The translations under genes were made by a program, and so were the position numbers. A stretch of DNA of 64,000 bases from Paenibacillus_E violae (GTDB lineage Bacteria; Bacillota; Bacilli; Paenibacillales; NBRC-103111), in the NCBI RefSeq assembly GCF_032461945.1, contig NZ_JAWCUD010000018.1, positions 1 through 64,000 on the forward strand, written 5' to 3'. Positions 6,633-14,513 of this stretch are shown piece by piece. Position 1 is the first letter of the stretch. The number at the start of each line of letters is the position of its first letter. The notes under the pieces were generated by a model, which had not been told where the DNA came from, searched no databases, and saw only the letters and a list, made by a program, of their open reading frames with translations.

Positions 6633-8201
6633 TTACTTTACAGTAACATCGTTTAACATCAGATATCCGATTGGACTCAACGAGAATCCTTTGACATTTT
6701 TAGCTGTTACGGCTACGTGATCAATTGTGCGAATCGGAATTAACGGACTATCTTTCATCTCGATATCTTGCACTTTGGCGTAAATCGCTTTACGTTTCTC
6801 CACATCTTTCTCACGACGGCCGTCTTCAATTAGCTGATCCACTTCCGCGTTGGTGTAGAAAGCCAGATTGCCTTTGCTTCCATGGGAAGAGCTGTGAAAC
6901 ACATTGTACTGATTGTAATCCGCATCCCCGGTCGCATTGCCCCAGCCGCCGATAAACAGATTGTGTTCGCCTTTACCGGTAATATCCAGGTAAGCACCGT
7001 ACTCCATCACTTTGATTTCGAGGTCGATGCCAATGCCTTTCAACTGAGATTGAACGACTTCCGCCAGGTTAATGCGCTCTTTTCTATCATCTGTCACAAT
7101 CGATGTTTTAAACCCATTTGGAAAACCAGCCTCAGCAAGCAATTCTTTCGCCTTGTTGATGTTGTACGTATATTCGGCCAAATTAGCATTAAATCCTATC
7201 ATCTTAGGAGAAAGAGCCGAGATCGCTTTGCTGCCCACGCCGTTATAAACGCCCTTGATAATGGAGTCCTTTTCAATGGCGTAGGAGAATGCCTGACGAA
7301 CACGCGGGTCATCGAACGGTTTTTTCTTCGTATTAAAGCCGATGTATTCTACCCCAAGCCCTTCGGTGCGAGCTAGTGTCATGGAGGAAGAGTTTTTCAC
7401 GCGGTCTAATTCGGTTACTGGCAGTTGATCACTAATCTGAACTTCGCCTGATTCCACCATGGCGACACGCGTAGTATCCTCAGGAACTACTTTGTAAACA
7501 ACCTTATCTACTTTCGGAATCTCGCCCCAGTAGCTATCATTTTTGACAAGAACCATCTCTTGTCCTGGCGTCCAAGACTGAAATTTGAATGGACCTGTTC
7601 CAATCGGGTTCTTAGAAAGCTTGTCCGCTTGTTCTGCAATGGCTTTCGGGCTAAGAATACTGCCTTCAGTGCTAGCAAGAATGGACAGGATAGGCGCGTA
7701 CGGATAAGACAAAATGAATTGAACCGTATAGTCGTCCACAACCTTCACTTCTTTGACCATGGAGAAATTGCTTGCTCTTGGCGAATTGACTTTCGGATCC
7801 AGAGCACGTTCCATCGTCTTCTTAACCGCTTCTGCCGTGAACGGCGTGCCATCGTGGAACTTCACACCCTGACGCAGCTTGAACTCCCAAGTTAAGTCAT
7901 CAACTTGTTTCCATTCTGAGGCCAGAGAAGGCTTGTACTCCATATTTTTATCTGTCATGAGCAGGCCTTCGTAGACTTTACCATAAATGTAGTTCGCTGA
8001 AGGAATGTTTGTAATAAATTGCGGGTCCAGGTTGTTCGCGTCCGCTTTTCTTGCGATGGTCAGCGTACCGCCCGCTTGGGAAGCTTCCGCAGCTTTCCCA
8101 TTATCTGTTGTCGAATTTGGTGAAGAGGAGCATCCGGCCAACACGGACATACCTACAAGAGATATCGCGAGAAAGCCGCCGAGAATAAGATTTCTTTTCA
8201 T
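6633..8201 (-). CDS. ABC transporter substrate-binding lipoprotein (SBP family 5)
   Basis: A 522-residue extracytoplasmic binding protein of the peptide/nickel/opine class. The N-terminal lipoprotein signal ends with the lipobox V-L-A-G-C (C24), so it is anchored to the outer face of the membrane. Family landmarks are D-P-Q-F-I-T-N-I-P-S-A, W-E-F-K-L-R-Q-G-V-K-F-H-D-G-T-P-F, and D-P-R-V-R-Q-A-F-S-Y-A-I at about residue 300. The family-5 permeases and ATPases are encoded 5 kb away (13535-17484), not next to it, but both groups lie in one island. At least one 33-bp response-regulator box and a TATAAT precede the gene. Ligands in this family go beyond peptides, so the NCS2 and amidohydrolase context is the better guide. 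Confidence 0.9.
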   Translation of the reverse strand: MKRNLILGGFLAISLVGMSVLAGCSSSPNSTTDNGKAAEASQAGGTLTIARKADANNLDPQFITNIPSANYIYGKVYEGLLMTDKNMEYKPSLASEWKQVDDLTWEFKLRQGVKFHDGTPFTAEAVKKTMERALDPKVNSPRASNFSMVKEVKVVDDYTVQFILSYPYAPILSILASTEGSILSPKAIAEQADKLSKNPIGTGPFKFQSWTPGQEMVLVKNDSYWGEIPKVDKVVYKVVPEDTTRVAMVESGEVQISDQLPVTELDRVKNSSSMTLARTEGLGVEYIGFNTKKKPFDDPRVRQAFSYAIEKDSIIKGVYNGVGSKAISALSPKMIGFNANLAEYTYNINKAKELLAEAGFPNGFKTSIVTDDRKERINLAEVVQSQLKGIGIDLEIKVMEYGAYLDITGKGEHNLFIGGWGNATGDADYNQYNVFHSSSHGSKGNLAFYTNAEVDQLIEDGRREKDVEKRKAIYAKVQDIEMKDSPLIPIRTIDHVAVTAKNVKGFSLSPIGYLMLNDVTVK

Positions 8202-8256
8202 TGTATAAACCCTCCTATTTCTATCGTTTATCTACTACTTTAAATGGCTTATTAGC

Positions 8257-8262
8257 ATTATA
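8257..8262 (-). promoter_or_regulatory. -10 element of the binding-protein operon
   Basis: Perfect TATAAT on the minus strand, about 55 bases before the ATG. The -35 position (AATGTT) has no consensus, and the response-regulator box begins 25 bp upstream of the -10. This pattern is expected for an activator-dependent promoter. Confidence 0.6.
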
Positions 8263-8286
8263 GAAAAAAATAGCTTTAGAACATTG

Positions 8287-8319
8287 CACATTCTTTACGT
8301 CTATTTACAATATCTTTAC
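8287..8319 (-). promoter_or_regulatory. Response-regulator box copy 1 (TCTTTAC direct repeat)
   Basis: The plus strand shows CACATTCTTTAC and then TCTTTAC again; the two TCTTTAC units start exactly 21 bp apart. It has the same 33-bp frame as the copies at 8446 and 13432. It abuts the -35 position of the promoter for the binding-protein operon. Binding by the 18329 regulator is inferred. Confidence 0.6.
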
Positions 8320-8445
8320 TATTTTCTTTATGCAAACAAGCTGCGACTAAGAAAGCGTTAACATTATATCTTTCATGCAAAATCCCCTTTACGAATGAAT
8401 GGTCTTCTTATTTAGATAATAAATAATTTTCAGATTATTTAGTTT

Positions 8446-8478
8446 CACAATCTTTACTTGTATTTATATAATCTTTAC
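8446..8478 (-). promoter_or_regulatory. Response-regulator box copy 2
   Basis: CACAATCTTTACTTGTATTT and then TCTTTAC, with units 21 bp apart. A TATTAT (5 of 6 to TATAAT) lies 25 bp downstream on the minus strand at 8416-8421. This may be a second promoter for the binding-protein operon, or an upstream accessory site. Confidence 0.55.
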
Positions 8479-8501
8479 TTCTTTTTCATTGAATAAATAA
8501 T

Positions 8502-8535
8502 AAAACCGTCAAGTTCACCTCTCCTTGACGGTTTT
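8502..8535 (-). terminator. Terminator of the ricin-type lectin gene
   Basis: AAAACCGTCAAG and CTTGACGGTTTT are perfect 12-bp arms, followed on the minus strand by TATTATT. It starts 8 bases after the lectin stop codon. Confidence 0.85.
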
Positions 8536-8542
8536 ATATGGG

Positions 8543-9076
8543 TTATGATAATAAATACCAGTGCTGATTGTGGCCGCCATTATCATACCATTGAATGGCT
8601 TGCCCTCCATCGGATGTCGTTTGTCCCGACATGTCCAATAACTTGCCACTGCCTCGGCTTCTAATTTTCACCGGATCATTTTCGCCGGTTGCGATAATTT
8701 CCCACTGTTGGTTCCACCCGTTATTATTTGGCCATTGAATAACATTGGCCCCATCAAATGAAGATACTCCGCTGACGTCCAATAAATATCCGCTGCCTAC
8801 GTTTCTGATATGATAATATCCGTTTCCTAAATATTCGAGATACCATTTCTGATAATCAGCTTCTACATTCGTAAATTGTTGAATAAGCGCACCTTCCGCT
8901 TGTTTATCCCATCCACTGACTGACAGTGCCTTTAAGCTGCGTTCATTAATAAGTTTCAGAGCAACCGGTGCTCCCGATGCGTACGACGTCGAAGTTCCTG
9001 CGTATGACGAGATGGATGCAACTAACACAAGCACCAAAATCGTTATCCATCCGTACCTCATTAGAAATTGTTTCAT
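8543..9076 (-). CDS. Secreted ricin-type beta-trefoil lectin-domain protein
   Basis: A 177-residue protein with a signal peptide (hydrophobic segment at about 10-25, followed by S-S-Y-A) and then one beta-trefoil. The trefoil repeat is visible three times as a Q-x-W-type end: Q-K-W-Y-L-E, Q-Q-W-E-I and Q-H-W-Y-L-L. Intermediate G-x-x-L-D-V/M-S-G motifs (G-Y-L-L-D-V-S-G and G-K-L-L-D-M-S-G) bind sugar in this family. No catalytic domain is attached, so it probably binds carbohydrate outside the cell. It lies between the binding-protein promoter and the amidohydrolase operon but has its own terminator. A role in that island is not evident. Confidence 0.85.
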   Translation of the reverse strand: MKQFLMRYGWITILVLVLVASISSYAGTSTSYASGAPVALKLINERSLKALSVSGWDKQAEGALIQQFTNVEADYQKWYLEYLGNGYYHIRNVGSGYLLDVSGVSSFDGANVIQWPNNNGWNQQWEIIATGENDPVKIRSRGSGKLLDMSGQTTSDGGQAIQWYDNGGHNQHWYLLS

Positions 9077-9324
9077 GAAAGTGCACTCCTTTTTTATTTT
9101 ATTAACTTGTGCCTGTGGTATGGGGTTTAAGAACGAGTTTATGTATTACATTTCACTCACCTCCTAAATCAGTAAACCCCTTAAACTCTCATTAAATTCT
9201 TAATTTGGGATTAATTTCAATTCCATCCTACACTAGAGAAATCACTTTTTTCATTGATATTTTCAGGGTTTTCCTGACTAGCATGACAAATATGATCATG
9301 AATTAGAGAAACCCACAAAAAAAA

Positions 9325-9360
9325 GACATAGCCCTCTCCCGAATGAGAGAAAACTATGCC
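9325..9360 (-). terminator. Terminator of the amidohydrolase operon
   Basis: Minus strand: GGCATAG, TTTTCTCTC, ATTCG, GGGAGAGGGCTATGTC, then TTTTTTTT. The outer CATAG/CTATG and inner CTCTC/GAGAG helices flank a small internal loop. It starts 9 bases after the last amidohydrolase stop. Confidence 0.8.
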
Positions 9361-9368
9361 TTTGATGA

Positions 9369-10595
9369 TTACAACGAACCGGATACGACATTCCCACGAT
9401 ACAGCACCGCTTGACGCTCGGCTCTCCGCGCTACCGCTTCCGCCGAACAACTCGCGTGAACAAGCACCGCGCTTGCTTCGTCGCCAACAGCCGGCCAGAC
9501 GCGTGCGCCCTCCGCAGAAAGCGGAAGCTTGCCGCCTGTAATAAAGCTGAGCGCCTGCGCTAGCGAGCGCTCATCACTCCAACGGAACCGCTCCGCCAGG
9601 CGGCCGACTCTTTCCAAACTGTCTCCTTGGCCGAATGGGGACCAATGATCCGTAATGCTATCGTCGCCTAATGAGACGGAGACGCCTTTTTGCTTGAGCA
9701 GCGGAATCGGTATCGTCGCTCGGTTAATTGGCACGGTGGAGGTGATCGCGATGTCCAGCTGAGCAAACAACTCGGCCACCTCGCTTTGCAGCTCGACCGG
9801 AACGTCAGCAAGACCTAGCGCATGGCTGACCGTTACGCGCCCCTGCCAACCCGCTTCCTCGGTTAGTGCGGCAAGCCTTTTGAAAGTGAAGATCCCTAAA
9901 TGACCCGGATCATGGATGTGAACATCCACGTCAGCATCAGCCTCTACAGCCAATTCCATAATCGTATTCAACGATTTCTCAATGTTCTGATCGACCGAAG
10001 CCGGGTCTACGCCACCCATGGATGTCGCTCCCATTCGCAGTGCCTCGCGCGCCATCTCCACAACGTTGCTGCGCAGCAGTCCGTGCTGCGGGAAGGCTAC
10101 GATTTCGCCAGACAGCTTGCCGGAATAAGTTTCAAAAGCTTGCAGTGTGGCTTCAAGATTTTTCAAGCCAATATAAGGATCAATATTGCAATGGCTGCGG
10201 ACGTGGGTCGTGCCGTTCTTCAGCAGTAGTCCAAGCATCGCTTCCGCTCGTTCTCTGGCTGTCGGGAGCAACTCTGTAAGCAGCGTCTCTTCTTCCTTTA
10301 AACGAGTAAAAATGTTCACGGGCGGGGAGCAAGCTTTCCACGGCCCTCCGTAATACGTTTTATCGATATGAATATGCATATCGCGGAACGCTGGAAGCAG
10401 AAGCAGCTTCTTCGCGTCTTGCTTAGGCAGCTCGCTGTCTAAGGTTGTGTCAGCAGAAACGATTTGTGCAATCTTCCCATCCTCAATGAGGAGATGGCAG
10501 ATCTCGGTATCCGTCCCTGCAATTCTTCCATTTTCATAGCGATAGCCGCTCTCCAAACAAACGTTAGTTAGCCAATAAGTCGATGTCATACTCAT
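9369..10595 (-). CDS. Cytosine-deaminase-like amidohydrolase (paralog 2)
   Basis: A 408-residue metal-dependent hydrolase of the amidohydrolase superfamily, cytosine deaminase/AtzC-like branch. The first metal motif H-I-H-I-D-K lies at about residue 74, a V-D-V-H-I-H-D-P segment at about 225, a T-V-S-H-A at about 255 and the metal Asp in G-D-D-S-I-T-D-H-W at about 310. In cytosine deaminase the third region is H-C-D-E with a catalytic Glu; here the aligned residue appears to be Asp. It is the third gene of an operon and closely resembles the first (12116). The ATG at 10595 is chosen over an upstream TTG because AAAGGGTG precedes it and it gives the same 408-residue length as the paralog. Substrate unknown. 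Confidence 0.8.
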   Translation of the reverse strand: MSMTSTYWLTNVCLESGYRYENGRIAGTDTEICHLLIEDGKIAQIVSADTTLDSELPKQDAKKLLLLPAFRDMHIHIDKTYYGGPWKACSPPVNIFTRLKEEETLLTELLPTARERAEAMLGLLLKNGTTHVRSHCNIDPYIGLKNLEATLQAFETYSGKLSGEIVAFPQHGLLRSNVVEMAREALRMGATSMGGVDPASVDQNIEKSLNTIMELAVEADADVDVHIHDPGHLGIFTFKRLAALTEEAGWQGRVTVSHALGLADVPVELQSEVAELFAQLDIAITSTVPINRATIPIPLLKQKGVSVSLGDDSITDHWSPFGQGDSLERVGRLAERFRWSDERSLAQALSFITGGKLPLSAEGARVWPAVGDEASAVLVHASCSAEAVARRAERQAVLYRGNVVSGSL

Positions 10596-10634
10596 GTTGG
10601 TTACACCCTTTCTTTCTGCCAAATTTGCAATCTC

Positions 10635-12119
10635 TTAGAGCAACTCAGGATCAAAACGTTTCTCATCTACATAAGCTCTGGCGTGACCCCAGAAATATTT
10701 GGTCGGCTCCATATACTTCTGCAGCCCTGCACGCTCAATCGTCCGCTTCGCTTCTTCATTCGCTTCATCAAGTGCCGAGAATTCATCAACGGTCAGCACT
10801 TGGCGGTCTTCCATCACGATTTTCCCATTCACGATCACGTTGTCTACGTCGCTCGCTACGGCTTGATGGACCAAACGGTGCACATACATATACTCAGGTG
10901 TCAAATGGGGCTGGCGCATGTTGACTGTAATCAAATCCGCTTTTTTCCCAGCTTCCAAAGAGCCTAGTTCATCATCCCAGCCTACACAGCGGGCTGCATC
11001 GATTGTGACCATCTCAAGCAGCTTGCCAGCGGGCAAATAGTAGTAATCTTTGAGCGCTGCCTGATGAATCATCTGCGTCTTGCGCATCGCTTGAAACATA
11101 TCAAAGCTGGCTGCCGGAGAGGTACCGTCCGTGGAAATCGCCACCGTTGCGCCCATTTCCATCAGTTCCGTAATCGGCGTTCGCGCATTCACCTGTCCGA
11201 ATCCTGGCGCAGAGCTAACATTGGTGCCTGTTTCAGCCAAAATGCGCGCCTCATCAAAGGAAATGCCGCGGCAATGCTGCAGATGCACATCTGGCCCAAG
11301 CAGAGCGTTTTCTTTATCTTGAATCGCCAGATGAATCATGCCCCCAAAGGCATCCGAGTGTATCCGCGTGTTATATTTTCGAGCGATCTCACGAATCTTT
11401 TTCGCTTGATAGCGATCATGATCGGTTAAGCCATATAGCTGATCCGGCGGCGTCGGGGCTGACGGGTTAACGGAAGTAACGATCACAAATGGCGTGATGA
11501 AAGCACGAATATGATCGTCGTGTGCGTGATGCAAAGCCTCAATGACCGACTCGGCACCTTTCAACACTTCTTCGTAAGTCACTTCTCTGGTTACCCGCTT
11601 CCCATCCACCCAGCGGCTGAACGAATGCGGCCACGGCGGATTGCACGGACCCGTACAGACGATTTCCCGTATACCAACTTCGGAATAAGCTTTGGCATGA
11701 TTAAGCGCAAAGATAGGATCGTCCGAACGAGGCATCGAACCAAGCACACAGGCGCCTGTCGTGATCCCTGCCTTTAAGCGTTCAAGCGCATTCAGCTTAC
11801 CTTCGTAATACCAGAACTCATCCGTTACAAAGTGCTTATACGTATGCGTCATGATCGGCATCCAGAAACTGATATTGTCCATGGCGATTGTCTTGAACAT
11901 GGAATGACCGCCGTGACCATGAACGTCTATCAAGCCAGGAAGGATGCAGTGGTGATTGCAATCGATCGTTTTCTTCGCCTCATACTTCGCCAGTAATTGC
12001 TCGGTGTCAGCAACTTCGAGAATTCTCCCATCGTGGATCGCCACAGCCCCATTTTCTAGAATGCGACGTTCTTGATCCATCGTGATAACGACGCCATGAA
12101 CGAGTAATAAATCGATCAT
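10635..12119 (-). CDS. TRZ/ATZ-type amidohydrolase
   Basis: A 494-residue amidohydrolase of the chlorohydrolase/deaminase branch (TrzA/AtzA, SAH/MTA deaminase relatives). Visible in order: a beta-sandwich start (V-V-I-T-M-D-Q-E-R-R-I-L-E-N-G-A-V), metal motif G-L-I-D-V-H-G-H-G-G-H (62-72), R-I-H-S-D-A-F-G-G-M-I-H, a L-Q-H-C-R-G-I His, and the metal Asp in A-I-S-T-D-G-T-S-P. The end of the second half is typical: G-S-L-E-A-G-K-K-A-D-L-I. It starts with ATGA overlapping the stop of the 12116 gene, so translation is coupled. With two cytosine-deaminase-like neighbours it probably acts in one hydrolytic pathway of an N-heterocycle. The true substrate cannot be told. Confidence 0.85.
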   Translation of the reverse strand: MIDLLLVHGVVITMDQERRILENGAVAIHDGRILEVADTEQLLAKYEAKKTIDCNHHCILPGLIDVHGHGGHSMFKTIAMDNISFWMPIMTHTYKHFVTDEFWYYEGKLNALERLKAGITTGACVLGSMPRSDDPIFALNHAKAYSEVGIREIVCTGPCNPPWPHSFSRWVDGKRVTREVTYEEVLKGAESVIEALHHAHDDHIRAFITPFVIVTSVNPSAPTPPDQLYGLTDHDRYQAKKIREIARKYNTRIHSDAFGGMIHLAIQDKENALLGPDVHLQHCRGISFDEARILAETGTNVSSAPGFGQVNARTPITELMEMGATVAISTDGTSPAASFDMFQAMRKTQMIHQAALKDYYYLPAGKLLEMVTIDAARCVGWDDELGSLEAGKKADLITVNMRQPHLTPEYMYVHRLVHQAVASDVDNVIVNGKIVMEDRQVLTVDEFSALDEANEEAKRTIERAGLQKYMEPTKYFWGHARAYVDEKRFDPELL

Positions 12120-13342
12120 GACTGAAGTCCTCCTGCCACCAATGTCCCGCGGTAGAAGACGGCCTTGCGTTCAGCTCTTCTCGCGACAGCCTCCGCTGTG
12201 GAAGTAGCATCTACTAGAACCACGCTTGCCTCATCTCCGACGTTAGGCCATGCGCGTTTGCCGTCTCGATCCAGCGGTGTCTTTCCACCGGTAATGAAAC
12301 CGAGCGATTGCGACAAGGACAACTCGTCAATCCAGCGGAAGCGTTCGGCTAAGCGGCCTGCTCGTTCCAAAATGTCCCCGTTCCCGAAAGGCTGCCAAGT
12401 ATCAAAAATATTATCGCAGCCTGCAGCAACAGCCACCCCTTTCTCATGCAAAAGCGGAACCGGCGGCAGCGTTCTGCTATGCGGCGCGCTTGTGATGATC
12501 GTAATGCCCGCCTCGGCTAAAATAGCGGACAGTTCCGCCGCTTCACCGGCAGGCACTTCGCCAAGAGCGAACGCGTGGCTGATCGCCACTCTTCCTTGCA
12601 AACCCGCTTCCATCGTAAGCGCTGCCAACCGTCTCATGGTAAAAGTGCCCAAATAATCCGGATCGTGCAGATGTAAATCTACGCCCGCATTCGCTTCAAC
12701 AGCCAGCTCCATCATCTGCTGCAAAGAAGCTTCAATGTCCCCGTCCACCATGGCGGGATCAACGCCGCCGATCAGCGTAGCTCCTTCACGAAGGGCTGCT
12801 CTAACCAGCTCTTTGGACTTGGAACGCAGCAATCCATGCTGCGGGAAAGCTACAATCTCGTAAGAGAGTTTCCCTTCATACTGCTCTAACGCCATCTGCA
12901 CTTCTTCCAAGTTATGAAGTCCTGCTTCCGGATAAATATCCACATGCGTGCGCACTTCAGTCGAGCCTGCACTTAATAGCGTAGCCAGCAAGTTTTCTGC
13001 TCGCTCCTTGGTCGAAGTCGGCAGTGAAGGGAGAACCTGTTTCTCCACTTCGAAGCGTCCTGTGATATTAGCTACAGGAACGACTGCGCGCCACGTTTCC
13101 CCAATTAACGTCTTATCCAAATGAACATGTTTCTCAATAAATGATGGCAGCATAAGCAGGTTCTTTCCGTCTTGCTTCGGAAGATCTGTTTCTAGCGGTT
13201 TATTAGCTGTAACGATTTCATTGATGACACCGCCCTCTATACGTAGATGGCAGATTTCAGTTTCTGTCCCGGAGATTACGCCATTCTCATACAAATAGCC
13301 GCTCTCCAGACGAACATTGGTTAACCAATAAGATGAACTCAC
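12116..13342 (-). CDS. Cytosine-deaminase-like amidohydrolase (paralog 1)
   Basis: First gene of the amidohydrolase operon; 408 residues when started at GTG 13342, which has AGGAAGGGTGAG just upstream. Motifs follow cytosine deaminase: H-V-H-L-D-K at 72-77, H-V-D-I-Y-P at about 143, V-D-L-H-L-H-D-P at about 223, V-A-I-S-H-A and the Asp in G-C-D-N-I-F-D-T-W-Q-P-F-G. As in the second copy, the catalytic Glu of cytosine deaminase appears replaced by Asp. The promoter has a perfect TATAAT with a response-regulator box in place of a -35. Two similar enzymes kept in one operon suggest two related substrates or consecutive steps. That is inference. Confidence 0.82.
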   Translation of the reverse strand: MSSSYWLTNVRLESGYLYENGVISGTETEICHLRIEGGVINEIVTANKPLETDLPKQDGKNLLMLPSFIEKHVHLDKTLIGETWRAVVPVANITGRFEVEKQVLPSLPTSTKERAENLLATLLSAGSTEVRTHVDIYPEAGLHNLEEVQMALEQYEGKLSYEIVAFPQHGLLRSKSKELVRAALREGATLIGGVDPAMVDGDIEASLQQMMELAVEANAGVDLHLHDPDYLGTFTMRRLAALTMEAGLQGRVAISHAFALGEVPAGEAAELSAILAEAGITIITSAPHSRTLPPVPLLHEKGVAVAAGCDNIFDTWQPFGNGDILERAGRLAERFRWIDELSLSQSLGFITGGKTPLDRDGKRAWPNVGDEASVVLVDATSTAEAVARRAERKAVFYRGTLVAGGLQS

Positions 13343-13402
13343 GAATTGCTCACCCTTCCTTCCTTTTCCCAAAATTCGGTGCGATTTACTCGTACACCCT
13401 CA

Positions 13403-13408
13403 ATTATA
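13403..13408 (-). promoter_or_regulatory. -10 element of the amidohydrolase operon
   Basis: Perfect TATAAT on the minus strand, about 60 bases before the GTG start. No -35 consensus is present (AAAATA). The direct-repeat box starts 24 bp upstream, the same geometry as at the binding-protein promoter. Confidence 0.65.
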
Positions 13409-13431
13409 AAGAATATTCTGTGTTTTATTTT

Positions 13432-13464
13432 CACAATCTTTACTTCTATTTAAGGTATCTTTAC
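13432..13464 (-). promoter_or_regulatory. Response-regulator box copy 3
   Basis: CACAATCTTTACTTCTATTT and then TCTTTAC; the two units are 21 bp apart. The first 17 bases match copy 2 at all but one position. It lies in the divergent gap between the amidohydrolase operon and the ABC permease operon. Its orientation matches activation of the amidohydrolases. Control of the plus-strand genes is also possible. Confidence 0.65.
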
Positions 13465-13534
13465 GAGTTGTCCAAAGCTTATTTACTTCGCCTTGTTTTC
13501 TGATAACTTTAATTAAACAAAGGAGGACTGCTAG

Positions 13535-14434
13535 ATGAATGTTGAATATGCTGAACAAAAGCAAACGCTACCAAAACAGGCTCTCTCCGCTCGTCCTGGC
13601 AAGTGGAGAACATTTTATTTAAAGCTTCGGAAAAACAAGTTAGCGATGCTGGGTGGGTACGTGATTCTTTTTTACTTCCTTGTCGCAATCTTTGCCCCGC
13701 TTCTAGCACCATACGATCCCTATCATATTGATTTAGTGAACAAACTTAAACCTCCCTCAGTCGAACATTGGATGGGGACGGACGATAAGGGTCGCGACGT
13801 GCTTAGCCGGTTGATTGTCGGGACGCGCCTCTCACTCTCCGTAGGGTTCGTGGCCGTGTTTATCGGAGCATTCTTCGGAATTGTTCTCGGGTTATTTGCC
13901 GGCTATTACGGAAAATGGGTGGATACGATCATCATGCGTGTGATTGACGTTTTACTTGCTTTCCCGGGCATTTTGCTCGCCCTCGCTATCGTAAGCGCCT
14001 TAGGCCCTAGTTTAATCAATGTCATGATCGCCATTGGTGTATTTTCCATTCCGATGTTCGCCCGGATTGTTCGCGGTTCGACTTTATCGGTTAAAAAGTT
14101 GGAATACATCGACGCTATTCGCTCATTAGGAGCCAGCGATATGCGGATCATCTTCGTGCACATTTTCCCGAACATCCTGTCTCCGATTATCGTTCAAGCT
14201 ACTCTAAGGCTCGCAACGGCTATCCTCTCTGCCGCAGGCTTGTCTTTCTTAGGACTAGGCGCTCAACCACCTTTGCCGGAGTGGGGTGCCATGCTGAGCA
14301 ATGGCCGCGACTTTTTATTCACAGTCCCTTATTTGGCTCTATTCCCGGGACTTGCCATCTCTACATTAGTTATTGGATTTAACGTATTTGGAGACGGGCT
14401 CAGAGACGCTTTGGATCCAAGAATGAAACAGTAA
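13535..14434 (+). CDS. ABC transporter permease, DppC/OppC type
   Basis: A 299-residue permease of the peptide/nickel ABC importer family. It has an N-terminal helix after a positively charged head (L-R-K-N-K-L-A-M-L-G) and the C-type start P-Y-D-P-Y-H-I-D. The G-T-D-D-K-G-R-D-V-L-S-R-L segment is at about 87-99. The cytoplasmic EAA-type loop that docks the ATPases reads A-I-R-S-L-G-A-S-D-M-R-I-I at about 195. AAAGGAGG precedes the ATG. The order here is C-B-D-F, against the usual B-C-D-F. The binding protein lies separately at 6633. It should form the membrane channel with the next gene. Confidence 0.9.
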   Translation: MNVEYAEQKQTLPKQALSARPGKWRTFYLKLRKNKLAMLGGYVILFYFLVAIFAPLLAPYDPYHIDLVNKLKPPSVEHWMGTDDKGRDVLSRLIVGTRLSLSVGFVAVFIGAFFGIVLGLFAGYYGKWVDTIIMRVIDVLLAFPGILLALAIVSALGPSLINVMIAIGVFSIPMFARIVRGSTLSVKKLEYIDAIRSLGASDMRIIFVHIFPNILSPIIVQATLRLATAILSAAGLSFLGLGAQPPLPEWGAMLSNGRDFLFTVPYLALFPGLAISTLVIGFNVFGDGLRDALDPRMKQ

Positions 14435-14438
14435 GCTC

Positions 14439-14498
14439 GTTTTCCTAACAGAAAACTTAAGCGTAAGCTTTCGAAGCCAGTCTTCCTAAAGGAAGACT
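14439..14498 (+). other. Two stem-loops between permease genes
   Basis: GTTTTC, CTAACA, GAAAAC (14439-14456) and AGTCTTCC, TAAA, GGAAGACT (14479-14498) are perfect hairpins in the 79-base gap. The second ends a few bases before the AAGGGGG ribosome binding site of the next gene. No T run follows, so mRNA stability or differential expression is likelier than termination. Confidence 0.55.
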
Positions 14499-14513
14499 TT
14501 AAGGGGGATATCC

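Noticed and set aside
8287..8478. CRISPR array reading of the repeated TCTTTAC boxes
   Set aside because: Units are 7 bp in pairs 21 bp apart, and only three pairs occur at promoters; no repeat-spacer regularity and no cas genes.
9217..9450. Minus-strand frame of 77 codons after the amidohydrolase
   Set aside because: It spans the terminator and overlaps the true amidohydrolase end in another frame.
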